The translations under genes and the position numbers were made by a program. DNA of 64,000 nt, taken from positions 1 through 64,000 of the forward strand of contig WRIR01000011.1 in assembly GCA_009782605.1 (NCBI GenBank), given 5' to 3'. How positions within the stretch are numbered: position 1 is the first letter of the stretch; every line of letters starts with the position of its first letter. Below the pieces are notes generated by a model, which was not told the origin of the DNA, ran no database searches, and was given only the letters and a program-made list of their open reading frames with translations. Below are positions 19,400-31,475 of this stretch, in pieces. Source of the stretch: Eggerthellaceae bacterium (lineage in GTDB: Bacteria; Actinomycetota; Coriobacteriia; Coriobacteriales; Eggerthellaceae).

Positions 19400-20545
19400 T
19401 TACCTCGCCTGTGTCGGCGGCGGTTGTTCTGGTTGGGCTTCGGCCAAGGGCGCGACCTGCTCGATACTGCTTACCACGAGCGTTTCGCCCCGCGTAGCCA
19501 GTTGGTAGAGGAATACGTCGTTGACCGCCGTGGCGGTGCCCTTGTGCACGACGGTGTAGTAGGGCTGGGTCAGCACGTAGACGCGGGACCCGTCGATGCG
19601 TATCTCGCCGATGGCGAGGCGGTGGAAGGCTATCCGGTAGCCGGAGTCCTTGTAGGCCTGGATGAAGTGCGCGGCAGGCGCGGTCCGGGGGGCGGCGGGC
19701 GCTTCCGGGCCCGAGGTGCCCGGGACTGCGAGAGGGGGGGCCGTATCGGCGGGGGCGGCGGGGGCGACGTGGTCGAAGACGGCGGTGGTGCCGGCACTAG
19801 TATTAGTAAGGTAGGCGGCCCAGTCGGCGTTGAGCGCGATGATGCGGCCGACGGCTGCCTCGTCGATGGAGTAGCCGGGGCCCTGGTTGTTCTCGACGGT
19901 GAGCGGTTGGAGCGCGGCGGCGTTCACCGACGTGATGTTCGAGGCATAGGCCTCGAAGGTGAGCGCGGAGTCGTATCCGAGGTCGGCGATGGCCGAGCCG
20001 TGGTTGTTGGGGAGCTGGCTGCGGATGAGCTCAAGCGGGTCGGTGGGGGGCGCGGGCGCCGGGGCTGGCGCTGTGTCGGGGACGGCGGCCGTATCGGCGG
20101 CCGCTGCGTCGGCTTCGGCTTCGGCGGCAGCCGGCTTGCTGCTGCTGCCGGGCGAGCCGCTGGCAAGGGCCCCGGTGACGGCGAGCGCGCAGACGACGAC
20201 CACGGCGGCGGCGAGGACCGCCGTGCGGCTGCGGGAGGCGGCGGCAGGGGCGGCTGCGGGGACAGGCGGTGCCGCTGGTGCGGGCGCTGATGCCGCCACG
20301 GGGGCGGCTGGTGCGACGGCTGCAAGCACGGCGGGTGCAGCTTGTGCGGCGGGCGCGGGCGCGGCGGCGCTGGGCGCGGCATGGCCGGCATGGCCGGGCT
20401 GCCTGTCGTGGCTCTCTGTCTGGGAGGCGGCCTTCAAGGCCTCAAGAAGGTTGTTCTTCGGGGCGGCCCGATGCTTGGGCCCAGGTTCGGGCCTGGCGGC
20501 GGCGCCTTCCCCGATACTTTGCTTTGTCGTTTCGGTTTTGCTCAC
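19400..20545 (-). CDS. Ala/Pro-rich single-pass membrane protein with a C-terminal extracytoplasmic domain (possibly NTF2-like), upstream of the giant surface-protein gene
   Basis: ORF 381 aa; TM segment TAVLAAAVVVVCALAVTGALASG; C-terminal VYVLTQPYYTVVHKGTATAVNDVFLYQL. Confidence 0.7.
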   Translation of the reverse strand: MSKTETTKQSIGEGAAARPEPGPKHRAAPKNNLLEALKAASQTESHDRQPGHAGHAAPSAAAPAPAAQAAPAVLAAVAPAAPVAASAPAPAAPPVPAAAPAAASRSRTAVLAAAVVVVCALAVTGALASGSPGSSSKPAAAEAEADAAAADTAAVPDTAPAPAPAPPTDPLELIRSQLPNNHGSAIADLGYDSALTFEAYASNITSVNAAALQPLTVENNQGPGYSIDEAAVGRIIALNADWAAYLTNTSAGTTAVFDHVAPAAPADTAPPLAVPGTSGPEAPAAPRTAPAAHFIQAYKDSGYRIAFHRLAIGEIRIDGSRVYVLTQPYYTVVHKGTATAVNDVFLYQLATRGETLVVSSIEQVAPLAEAQPEQPPPTQAR

Positions 20546-20832
20546 TCAACTACATTCGTTCAGTGATAGGTAGCTCGACTAGGTCAGAAGACTCCGTCAA
20601 AAGCGAAAGGTCTCATTTTTCCCCGAATACCTCTAGCGCGCTTCCTACCATCCCCATGGCAGACCTCTTAGTCCCGCTTCTTGCAATTGTGATAATTACA
20701 ATTAACTAAGTGGCATTATACACGAACCTCCAGAGAATTACCTGGAAATTCTAAAAATCTTGCATCGAGGGCGTGTGCGGTCTTGGGGTACAATGGACGG
20801 GAGAGGATTTCACAAAAAGCATAGGAGACGCC

Positions 20833-21336
20833 ATGGTTCCCGTTCGCATCCAAACCCTGATAGTCGCGAGCATGCCCGCCCCTTCCATCATCGTGCTGAA
20901 GCCGGTGGAGGAGGGCCCCCAGGACACGATGTTCCGCATCGTCCCCATTTGGATCGGCGTCAACGAGGCGACACAGATGGGGATCGCGCTTGAGAAGGCG
21001 CGGTTCTCCCGGCCGATGACCCATGACCTGTTCTTGGACGCGCTGACGAACCTTGACGCCCGTATCGAGTATGTGCACATCCACGACGTGAGCGACTCGA
21101 CCTTCTTCGCCAAGCTGGTGCTGCGCCAGCATGACCGCACCATCGAGCTCGACGCGCGGCCGAGCGACGCCCTTGCCCTGGCGGCGCGGCAGGAGGCCCC
21201 CATCTACATGGACGAGCAGGTGCTGGAAAAGGCCTCGTTCCCCTACGTGGTCAAGAAGCACCTCGACCCCGAGACGGAGCTCGCGGAGTTTAGGACCTTC
21301 GTCGAAAGCCTCGCCCCCGGGGACTTCGAGGGCTAG
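20833..21336 (+). CDS. Bifunctional nuclease (BFN/DUF151) family protein
   Basis: MVPVRIQTLIVASMPAPSIIVLKP...FRIVPIWIGVNEATQMGIALEK...RPSDALALAARQEAPIYMDEQVLEKA; internal ATG at 20833 follows an aggag-like RBS. Confidence 0.85.
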   Translation: MVPVRIQTLIVASMPAPSIIVLKPVEEGPQDTMFRIVPIWIGVNEATQMGIALEKARFSRPMTHDLFLDALTNLDARIEYVHIHDVSDSTFFAKLVLRQHDRTIELDARPSDALALAARQEAPIYMDEQVLEKASFPYVVKKHLDPETELAEFRTFVESLAPGDFEG

Positions 21337-21444
21337 GGGCGGCGGCGCAGGGCCAAGACGCCCTGGCAGACGCCCTCGGCGAGGCATCATGGCAGGTGCC
21401 CCCGGACGCGGCAGGGGCGGGGACGGCGCGGGGGGCCGGGGCCC

Positions 21445-23898
21445 CTAGTCGCGCTGGGTGACGAGGGCCAGGGCGGCCACCTTGTCGTTGTCGGCCACGT
21501 TCATGACGCGAACCCCCTGCGTCGAGCGGCCGAGCAGCGAGACGTCTGCGGCCGGCGTGCGCACCAAGACCCCCTCTTCCGAGATGATCATGAGCTCGTC
21601 GGTGTCGCTGACTATCTTCATGGCTGCGAGCTGGCCCTTCTTGTCCGTCATCGTGATGGTGTAGACGCCCTGGCCGCCGCGGTGGTGGACCGGGTAGTCC
21701 TCGGCGGGGGTGCGCTTGCCGTAACCGCGCTCGGTGATGACGAAGAGCTCGGTCCCCGGCTTCGCTATCTCCATACCGAGCACGCGTGCCCCGGCGGGGA
21801 CGGCCATGCCGCGCACACCCATCGTGTCGCGGCCCATCGCCCGGGCCTCGCCCTCGTCCCAGGTGATGGCCTTGCCCGCAGACGAGACCATCATGACCTT
21901 CTGGCCCTGGGCGACGCGCTTCACCGATATCAGCCGGTCGCCGTCCTTGAGGTTGATGGCGATGAGGCCGTCGCGGCGGGTGCGGTCGTAGAGGCTCATC
22001 GAGGTCTTCTTTATCATGCCCTGCTCGGTCGCGAACATGAGGTGCTCGGCTTCGGGGAAGTCCTTGGTCGCGATGACCGCCGCTATCGTCTCGTCCTTCT
22101 CAAGCTGCAAGAGGTTGACGATAGCGGTCCCGCGCGCGTGGCGCGAGGCCTCGGGCAGCTCGTAGACCTTGAGGCGGTAGACCTTGCCCTTGGTGCTGAA
22201 GAAGAGCATGAAGGCGTGGGTCGAGGCGATGAACAGGTGCTCGACGAAGTCGTTGTCCTTGAGGTTCACGCCCTGCATTCCCTTGCCGCCGCGCTTCTGT
22301 TGGCGGTAGGTGTCTATCGGGAGGCGCTTGACATAGCCGGACTTTGTCATCGTCACGACCATGTCCTCCTCGGCTATCAGGTCCTCGACGTCGAGGTCCT
22401 TCATCGCCTCGGCCAGGCGGGTGCGGCGCGGACTGCTGTACTTCGCCTTGATCTCAAGCAGCTCCTCCTTGATTATCTCGCGCACGAGGCCGTCGTCGGA
22501 AAGGACGCGCTGGTAGAACTCTATCTTGCCCAAGAGGTCGCGCAGCTCGTCTTCTATCTTGCTGCGCTCAAGGCCGGTCAGGCGGCGCAGGCGCATCTCA
22601 AGGATGGCGTCGGTCTGCTTCTTGGTCAGCTCGAAGCGCTCCGTCAGGCGCTCGGCCGCCTCGGCGTCGGTCTGCGAAGAGCGGATGATGTGGATGACCT
22701 CGTCGATGTTGTCAAGCGCGATGATGTAGCCCTTGAGGACGTGGGCGCGCTCCTCGGCCTTCGCGAGCTCGTAGCGCGTGCGGCGGACGACGACCTCTTC
22801 CTGGTGGCCCAGGTAGTGCTGCAGCATCTCCTTCAAGGAGAGCATCTTGGGGACGTCGTTGACGAGGGCGAGCATGATGACGCCGAAGTTCACCTGCAGG
22901 GTCGTGTGCTTGTAGAGCTTGTTGAGCACGACCTGGGGGATGGCGTTGGACTTCAGGTCGATGATGATGTCGATGCCGTTGCGGTCGGCGCCGTCGTGGA
23001 CGCCGGATATCTCGGGCAGCTTCTTGTCGCGGATGAGGTCGCTGAGCTTTTCGAGTATCTTCTGGCGGTTCACCTGGTAGGGTATCTCCGATATGACGAT
23101 TGAGCGGCGGCCGTTCTTCTCTTCCTTGACCCTGCTCTGCGCACGGACGATGACGGAGCCGCGGCCGGTCTCGTAGGCGTCGACGATGCCCTTCTTCCCC
23201 ATGATGATGCCGCCGGTCGGGAAGTCGGGGCCGGGCAGCGCCCTCATGAGGTCGGCCGTGGTGGCTTCGGGGTTCTCCAGCAGCAGGCAGGCGGCGTCCA
23301 CGGTCTCGCCCAGGTTGTGCGGGGGGATGTTCGTGGCCATGCCGACCGCGATGCCCGACGAGCCGTTGACGAGCAGGTTGGGGAAGCGGGCGGGGAGGAC
23401 CTTGGGCTCTTCGAGGCGCTCGTCGTAGTTCGGCTGGAAGTCGACCGTCTCTTTGTCCAGGTCGCGCATGAGTTCCATGGCTGCCTTGTCGAGGCGGGCC
23501 TCGGTGTAGCGCATGGCCGCCGGGGGGTCGCCGTCTATCGAGCCGAAGTTGCCGTGCCCGTCGACGAGGGGGAGGCGCATGGAGAAGGACTGGGCCATGC
23601 GGACCATGGTGTCGTACACGGCGGACTCGCCGTGGGGGTGGTACTTGCCGATGACGTCGCCGACGGTGCGTGCGGACTTCGAGTGCGGGCGGCTCGGCGT
23701 GATGCCGCTCTCGTTCATCGCGAAGAGGATGCGGCGGTGGACCGGCTTGAGGCCGTCGCGCACGTCGGGGAGGGCGCGGGCGACGATGACGCTCATGGCG
23801 TATTCGAGGAAGGAGGACTGCATCTCCTTTTCGAGCTCTGCCGGAACAACCGTCGTCTCGGCGAAGCTGCTTGCGTCCAGATCTTTTTCTTTTGCCAC
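21445..23898 (-). CDS. gyrA: DNA gyrase subunit A
   Basis: [38 protein letters not shown]-terminal beta-pinwheel repeats; next to gyrB. Confidence 0.98.
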   Translation of the reverse strand: MAKEKDLDASSFAETTVVPAELEKEMQSSFLEYAMSVIVARALPDVRDGLKPVHRRILFAMNESGITPSRPHSKSARTVGDVIGKYHPHGESAVYDTMVRMAQSFSMRLPLVDGHGNFGSIDGDPPAAMRYTEARLDKAAMELMRDLDKETVDFQPNYDERLEEPKVLPARFPNLLVNGSSGIAVGMATNIPPHNLGETVDAACLLLENPEATTADLMRALPGPDFPTGGIIMGKKGIVDAYETGRGSVIVRAQSRVKEEKNGRRSIVISEIPYQVNRQKILEKLSDLIRDKKLPEISGVHDGADRNGIDIIIDLKSNAIPQVVLNKLYKHTTLQVNFGVIMLALVNDVPKMLSLKEMLQHYLGHQEEVVVRRTRYELAKAEERAHVLKGYIIALDNIDEVIHIIRSSQTDAEAAERLTERFELTKKQTDAILEMRLRRLTGLERSKIEDELRDLLGKIEFYQRVLSDDGLVREIIKEELLEIKAKYSSPRRTRLAEAMKDLDVEDLIAEEDMVVTMTKSGYVKRLPIDTYRQQKRGGKGMQGVNLKDNDFVEHLFIASTHAFMLFFSTKGKVYRLKVYELPEASRHARGTAIVNLLQLEKDETIAAVIATKDFPEAEHLMFATEQGMIKKTSMSLYDRTRRDGLIAINLKDGDRLISVKRVAQGQKVMMVSSAGKAITWDEGEARAMGRDTMGVRGMAVPAGARVLGMEIAKPGTELFVITERGYGKRTPAEDYPVHHRGGQGVYTITMTDKKGQLAAMKIVSDTDELMIISEEGVLVRTPAADVSLLGRSTQGVRVMNVADNDKVAALALVTQRD

Positions 23899-24145
23899 GT
23901 TCTTGCTCCTTTAGGGGTGTCGCTGGTGGTGCGGGCTGCAGGGTGCGGGTGGTGCGCTGGCTGCAGGGTGTTTTTCGTGGTCGCTACGCTTCATCTTGTG
24001 TTTCATATGCCGTGTTTCTTCTGCTTTATGCTTCATGTTGTGCGCTCGACCCTGTCTTGCGGGCGGGCGGCCGTTTTGTGCGCGGCCCTGTTCGCCGGGC
24101 GGGGCTCCGTGCTGGGCGCCGGGCCGGGCCGGGCGCCGCGTGCCC

Positions 24146-26092
<1,947 letters not shown>

Positions 26093-26374
26093 TCACTGCT
26101 CCTTTTTAACTGCGTTTGCTGCTTTTAGGGACTCCTGACGCGCTTCATAAAACAAGGGCAGGGCGCGCCCAGAAGAAAGGTAACCCAAGGATTGTATCAT
26201 AAAACCCTATGGTAGAAACACTTTTTGTTGTGTTTAAGGTCTACCAGAGCGAATATGAGGCACTATATCTTGCATTAACACTATATTTTCACATTTTTCA
26301 GTGTTTCGGTGCACAGGGCGGCTGCAACGGGCTTTCGGGAGGTATTGGGAGCTCGGGCCGCGGGGGGCGGTGCC

Positions 26375-26917
26375 TCAGCCTTGAGGTGTCGCTTCCGCGC
26401 TTTCGGTCTCGGCGCTTCGCCGCCCCTTCTCCCATTCGAGGCTTGCAGTCATGGCGCTGGCGATGCTCGCCTTCAGCACAGGGTCCCCCACACGGGAAGC
26501 GAGGTCGGCTACCCACTGCGCCTCGTCTGGGTCGAGGGGGGCCGATAGGGCCTCTTCGGGTCCGGAGCCTTGCTCTTTTTGCTTGAAGGGGTGCATCTGC
26601 TTGTAGCGGCCCCGGGAGATGGCTATCTTGAACTCGTGTATGTCCTCGTTGAAGTCCTGGAGAAGCTTGAGCTTTATCAACTCCCGCCGTGCGTTGACTT
26701 CGGCAGCAGAGATGCTGTCGCTCATGTAGACGGTGAGTGTCTTGTAGGCGCCATCACGTATGATGTAGACGGAGTTTGTGTGCTCCAGCAGGGGCTTCTC
26801 AACACAGGCTGCCCACATAGCGCAGACTTGGGCTGCTCGTTGTGCCGTCTTTATCTGGGGGTTTTCTGCGCCTATCTTCTTGTGGAGCTCTTTTATCCCT
26901 TCGGACAGCTTCTTCAT
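26375..26917 (-). CDS. DUF721 / DciA-like protein
   Basis: 180-aa ORF between recF and gyrB, the usual DUF721 position; VYMSDSISAAEVNARRELIKLKL. Confidence 0.75.
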   Translation of the reverse strand: MKKLSEGIKELHKKIGAENPQIKTAQRAAQVCAMWAACVEKPLLEHTNSVYIIRDGAYKTLTVYMSDSISAAEVNARRELIKLKLLQDFNEDIHEFKIAISRGRYKQMHPFKQKEQGSGPEEALSAPLDPDEAQWVADLASRVGDPVLKASIASAMTASLEWEKGRRSAETESAEATPQG

Positions 26918-28101
26918 GGAGCCTTTCCTCCCCCCTGCGCCTGCTTGGACGGGAGCGTGACAACTGACGCGTCTTGCATGGCTTCCTTGGGGAAGTAGTC
27001 AAGCGTCGTCGTCGTGATGAAGGTCTGGATGTCGTCGGAGACGTAGCGCAGTAATGCGCTACGGCGGGTGCTGTCGAGCTCGCTCATGACATCGTCAAGG
27101 AGGAGCACCGGCTTTTGATGGGCTATATCCTGGATGGCGGCGAGCTCGGCGAGCTTAAAGGCCAGCACGAGCGAACGCTGTTGCCCCTGGCTCCCGTATA
27201 TTCCGGCATCGCTGCCGTTTATAGAGAAGCCTACCCTGTCTGTATGGGGGCCTGTGCACGCCTGTCGGCGCTGTCGTTCCTCAGCTTCTTTTTTTTTGAA
27301 GGACGCGGCAAAGCGGGCCTGCACTTCTGTCCTGTCGAGGTCTGGCAGTGTGTCGGCGAGATCGTTGGCACTGCTGTCGGCACTGCTGTCGGCGGTTCCG
27401 CTGCTGGAGCTGGTGCTGCCTTCTTTCCAAAAAGGGGTGTATGAGCAGGCTAGGGTCTCACTGCTCCCTGCAATACCCTGGTAGTGCTCTTGAATGAGGG
27501 GCGCGAGCTTTTGGAAGAGGGCATAGCGGTAACATTGGAGCTGTGTGCCTATCACTGCAAGGATGTCGTTCACACTTTGGAGGACTGCGGGCGGTTGCTC
27601 TTCCTTGAGCAGGTAGTTCTTGTGGCGGATAAGCCTCTCGTAATCCTTCTTGATGGTGTGGTAGTTGGCATTGAGCTGCGTACCGATAGCGTCGACGGCT
27701 GCCCGCCGTATGCTGTGCGGCCCTTTGGCAAGATGGAGGTCGTCGGGCGAGAAGATAACTGAGGGAAGGATGCCCCGTATATCTTTAGGGCGCTTTTTTT
27801 TCCCGTTGACCTGGTATTCTTTTTTTTCTTCCGAGATATTCAGGCTTACCTTAAGGTCCCGGGAGGTGCTTTTCTCCCAGGCCTCGATACGCGCCTGGGG
27901 CTGGCCCCAGGCGACAAGCTGCTGCGTTGTTGCGTTCCTGAATGAGGAAAGGGAGGTAAGGAGCTGGATAGCCTCGATGATGTTCGTCTTGCCGGCTGCG
28001 TTAGGCCCGACAAGGATCGTGAGGGGGCCGATATCGGACAGCTCGAAGGTGGAGTAGCTCCTGAAGCCTTCGAGCGTCACGGTGTCGATGGAAAGGTCCA
28101 T
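26914..28101 (-). CDS. recF: DNA replication and repair protein RecF
   Basis: LTILVGPNAAGKTNIIEAIQLL Walker A; GSQGQQRSLVLAFKLAEL signature; LLLDDVMSELD Walker B. Confidence 0.96.
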   Translation of the reverse strand: MDLSIDTVTLEGFRSYSTFELSDIGPLTILVGPNAAGKTNIIEAIQLLTSLSSFRNATTQQLVAWGQPQARIEAWEKSTSRDLKVSLNISEEKKEYQVNGKKKRPKDIRGILPSVIFSPDDLHLAKGPHSIRRAAVDAIGTQLNANYHTIKKDYERLIRHKNYLLKEEQPPAVLQSVNDILAVIGTQLQCYRYALFQKLAPLIQEHYQGIAGSSETLACSYTPFWKEGSTSSSSGTADSSADSSANDLADTLPDLDRTEVQARFAASFKKKEAEERQRRQACTGPHTDRVGFSINGSDAGIYGSQGQQRSLVLAFKLAELAAIQDIAHQKPVLLLDDVMSELDSTRRSALLRYVSDDIQTFITTTTLDYFPKEAMQDASVVTLPSKQAQGGGKAP

Positions 28102-28125
28102 GCCTGCGGGCCGGGCGCGGATGCC

Positions 28126-29226
28126 CTACGATATCTTTACGGGCATTATGAGATAGAGGAACTTCTCCCCTTTGTCGGTTTTGAAGACGCCGGGTTTCGA
28201 GGGGCTTTGTATCTCAAGCAGCACGGTGTCATCGTCGATGCTGTTCAGGCCCTCGATAACGTAAGAGTGGTTGAAGGCTATCATCATATCCTCTCCCTCT
28301 ATCACGGCGGGCAGCGTTTCCTGGGCGCTGCCTATGTCCTGTGCGGTGTTTGAGAGCTGGAGCGTCTGGGAGTCCTTGTTGATGTCGAACTTGACCGGCG
28401 TCGACTTCGTGTCGATGAGTGCTATCCTGCGCGCTGCTGCTATCAGGAGGCGGGGGTCGATGCTCAGCCTTGTCGTGTGTGATTCCGGCAAGAGCTGCTG
28501 GTAGTTGGGGAAGTTCCCTTCGAGCCGGCGGTTAATAAAGACAGTGTTTTGATATTTGATGACTATCTGGTTTTCCGACAAGCCGAGCGAAATAAGCTCG
28601 TCTGCCTTAGGAAGACTCGCTATATCTTGGAGGAAACTTCCAGAAATTACCGCCTCAAATACTTCATCTTGTGGTTCTTCAAGGTCGGCATCGGCTATGG
28701 CGAGGCAATAGGAATCCGTTGCAACCATCCTGAGGTGTGTGTCTTCCACTTTAATGAGGACGCCGGTGAGTATAGCCCTGCTCTCATCCCGCGAAACTAC
28801 GCGCGCGACTTTCTTCACCATCGGGGCGAAGACGGAAAAAGGTATCCGGGCGGTCTGCTGGGGCTCTATGGAGGGAAAGCTGGGGAAGTCCTGCGGGTCG
28901 AGGGTCTTGAGGGAGAACAAGGTGCTGTCGCAGCTGACCGTGACTCCCTGCTCGGCGGTTTCTAGCGACACGGCAGCTTCGGGTAGGTTCTTGACTATGT
29001 CGAAGAAGAGCTTACCGGGGACGACAGTTTCCCCTTCTTCCTCTATAAGGGTGCTCACGCTGTATTGGACGGATAGCTCCAGGTCAGTCGCTTGCATGGT
29101 CAGGGTATCGTCGTGTGCCTGAAGGAGGATGCCTGAGAGGATAGGCAGTGTCGATCGGGTGGAGACGCCCTTATGTACGACCGTAAGGGCGTTTTGCAGC
29201 TCGGATTTGTTGATGCTGAACTTCAT
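28126..29226 (-). CDS. dnaN: DNA polymerase III subunit beta (sliding clamp)
   Basis: MKFSINKSELQNALTVVHKGVSTRSTLPILSGILL; C-terminal YLIMPVKIS; adjacent to dnaA. Confidence 0.97.
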   Translation of the reverse strand: MKFSINKSELQNALTVVHKGVSTRSTLPILSGILLQAHDDTLTMQATDLELSVQYSVSTLIEEEGETVVPGKLFFDIVKNLPEAAVSLETAEQGVTVSCDSTLFSLKTLDPQDFPSFPSIEPQQTARIPFSVFAPMVKKVARVVSRDESRAILTGVLIKVEDTHLRMVATDSYCLAIADADLEEPQDEVFEAVISGSFLQDIASLPKADELISLGLSENQIVIKYQNTVFINRRLEGNFPNYQQLLPESHTTRLSIDPRLLIAAARRIALIDTKSTPVKFDINKDSQTLQLSNTAQDIGSAQETLPAVIEGEDMMIAFNHSYVIEGLNSIDDDTVLLEIQSPSKPGVFKTDKGEKFLYLIMPVKIS

Positions 29227-29379
29227 TTCCGTTCCTTTGTTTCGTTTTTAATCACAGTTTTATATTTGTGTTGCTATCTTATAGGAAAAATGCCTGTGCG
29301 TAACATGGTGGCAGGCAAAAAATAGTCTTTTCTCTTTTTCTCTTATATTGATGTTTTATATAACAGTAATAATAAAGGC

Positions 29380-29450
29380 TGTGGATTTGTGGATAAAGGG
29401 CGTTTCGCGCGGTCACCGTGCTTATTTTTTGAAACACCGGCTGTGTATAA
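29380..29450 (-). promoter_or_regulatory. DnaA-box group in the dnaA-dnaN intergenic region
   Basis: TGTGGATAA (29388-29396, perfect TTATCCACA complement), TGTGTATAA (29442-29450, TTATACACA complement), TGTGGATTT (29380-29388). Confidence 0.75.
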
Positions 29451-29549
29451 AGTGCTCCTTGAATCAATAGGGATTATTGCTTTTTTTATCATTCCCCAGA
29501 TTTATCTGCTTTTCAGCAGGGTATGAGTCATCTTTCAGTCATTTTTCAA

Positions 29550-31097
29550 TCACGAGTCCCGGATTATCTGACGCAGGTTCTCTATCTCTTCGCGCAGCTC
29601 CCGGCTTTCCTTGAGCTTTTCCTCCACGTTGGCGACCGAGTACATAACGGTGCTGTGGTCGCGGTTGAACTTCTTCCCAATGTCGTTGAAGGGGATGTCG
29701 AGCATGTGTCGGCAGAGGTAGATTCCTATTTGACGTGCGTATATGATATTCCGTACTCTTTTTTTCCCTACGAGGTCGGCGTGGCTTACCTTGTAGTAGC
29801 CCTCGACTTCCTTTTGGATGTCCTCGACGGTGAGTTTTTTGGAGGGGCCTCCTGAGAAATGGTTCTCGAGGAGTCTGCGGACGTCGTCGAGGCTGATCTT
29901 TTGTTGGTCGGAGAAAGTCATCTGGTAGATGACCTTAGTGACGGCGCTCTTGAGCTCCCGGATGTTGGAGCTTGAGTTCTCTGCGATGTATATCTGGACG
30001 TCCTCAGAGATGTTGAAATAGGGTTTTTGCTCGCTTTCCTTGTACTCTTCGATGAAGTTCTTCACAATCCCGAGCTTCGTCTCGATTTCCGGCGGCTGGA
30101 TGTCGAAGGTGCTGCCGGAGTTGAAGCGGGTCGTGTAGCGCTGGTCCATGTCGATGTTCTTCGGCGCGCGGTCGGCCGAGAGCACGACCTGTTTCCCCAG
30201 CCGGGTGAGCTTGTTGAATATTTGGAACACGATCTCAAGCGTCTGTTTTTTACCCTGGAGGTATTGGACGTCGTCGATAAGCAGGACGTCTGCTTCCTCG
30301 TAGCGGTTCTTGAAGCGCTTGTAGCTCGACTTCTCCTTGTCATGTGCGACGGTTGCCTCCATGTAGTCGCTGAGGAATTCCGCAGAGTCGATGTAGACGG
30401 TGACGAGCTCGGGGAGGGTCTCATGCAGGTAGTTTTGGATGGCGCAGAGCAGGTGCGTCTTGCCCAGCCCGCTTTTCCCGTGGATGAACAGGGGGTTGAG
30501 GTGGGACTTGCCGGGCGTCTCTGCGACAGCGACCGCCATGGAGTAGGCCATCCTGTTCGACTCCCCGATGACGAAGTTCTCGAAAGTGAGCGACGGGGTC
30601 GGATGGAGGATGTCGCTTGATGCGCTACGAGACATATCGCCGATGGTGTCGGGAGCGTTGCGTGGTGTGTTGGGCGACATGCTGCGTGTGGGATGGGACG
30701 GCGGGTTCTCTGTGCCTGCTGTGGCCACGGCGGCTGTGTTCGTCTGAGCTTCTGTGCCTGTTCCCTCGGGCCCGCTGCCGCCGTTGGATGGCGATAGGCT
30801 TTCGGCTTCTTCCTCGCCTGTCAGGGCCGGGGCCGCTGCTGCGTCGACCTCGATGCTGACGGTATAAGGGGTCTGGTAGAGGTCGAGCAGGGCCTGTTTG
30901 ATGAATTCTATGTAGTGGCGTTCGATCCATGTCTTGATGAAGTCGTTGTCTGCGGTGAGCATAAGGAAGCCGTCGCTCATCGCCTGAGGGTGGAGCCGTG
31001 AGAAGAAGGCGTTTATCTGAGTGGAGTCGATATGGTTGTAGCTTTTTATGTGGTTGCAGATGTCTTTCCAGGAAGAGTTGAGTTTTTCAGCATCCAT
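29550..31097 (-). CDS. dnaA: Chromosomal replication initiator protein DnaA
   Basis: LTFENFVIGESNRMAYSMAVAVAE; FIHGKSGLGKTHLLCAI Walker A; VLLIDDVQYL Walker B; FNRDHSTVMYSVANVEEKL C-terminal box-binding signature. Confidence 0.98.
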   Translation of the reverse strand: MDAEKLNSSWKDICNHIKSYNHIDSTQINAFFSRLHPQAMSDGFLMLTADNDFIKTWIERHYIEFIKQALLDLYQTPYTVSIEVDAAAAPALTGEEEAESLSPSNGGSGPEGTGTEAQTNTAAVATAGTENPPSHPTRSMSPNTPRNAPDTIGDMSRSASSDILHPTPSLTFENFVIGESNRMAYSMAVAVAETPGKSHLNPLFIHGKSGLGKTHLLCAIQNYLHETLPELVTVYIDSAEFLSDYMEATVAHDKEKSSYKRFKNRYEEADVLLIDDVQYLQGKKQTLEIVFQIFNKLTRLGKQVVLSADRAPKNIDMDQRYTTRFNSGSTFDIQPPEIETKLGIVKNFIEEYKESEQKPYFNISEDVQIYIAENSSSNIRELKSAVTKVIYQMTFSDQQKISLDDVRRLLENHFSGGPSKKLTVEDIQKEVEGYYKVSHADLVGKKRVRNIIYARQIGIYLCRHMLDIPFNDIGKKFNRDHSTVMYSVANVEEKLKESRELREEIENLRQIIRDS

Positions 31098-31125
31098 ATC
31101 TTTTCCCCTACATTTGGTTTAGGCT

Positions 31126-31149
31126 TTCTACCAGGTATTCTACCAGGTA
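31126..31149 (-). promoter_or_regulatory. Tandem 12-bp repeat TTCTACCAGGTA x2 upstream of dnaA (operator-like TACC-n-GGTA pair)
   Basis: Exact direct repeat 31126-31137 and 31138-31149; each copy holds the odd palindrome TACC-A-GGTA; about 30-50 nt 5' of the dnaA ATG. Confidence 0.55.
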
Positions 31150-31475
31150 TTTTTCAGTTCCTGTCCTGTCTTGCCTGGGTTTTTCCTCGACGGTTGCCCA
31201 GCTCTCGTGGCTTGTGCGGTTTGTGTGGAGCCTGCCATCTTCGTAGCTTATACGGCTTGTGCATAGGGCGCGGCTTCCGTCGGCGCGGCTTCCGCCTGCC
31301 GAGCACGGTTTACCGATCGGAGCACAGCCTACTGATTGTTGTGCATCGGCTATCCCCTGTCCCCATCAATAGGAAGAAAGCATCAGATATCCGCAAACCG
31401 CAATGGGTGTGGCGGCAGGCAGGAAAAGGTATGGCATGCAGAGGCGCGGCGGCCTCCCGAAGGTTTCATAGGGCC

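Noticed and set aside
20570-20720. Possible riboswitch in the 5' region of the 381-aa gene
   Set aside because: A TATAAT-like -10 is present on the minus strand, but I could not match the leader to a known riboswitch or draw a convincing structure
21682-23103. 473-aa plus-strand ORF
   Set aside because: Lies wholly antisense to gyrA
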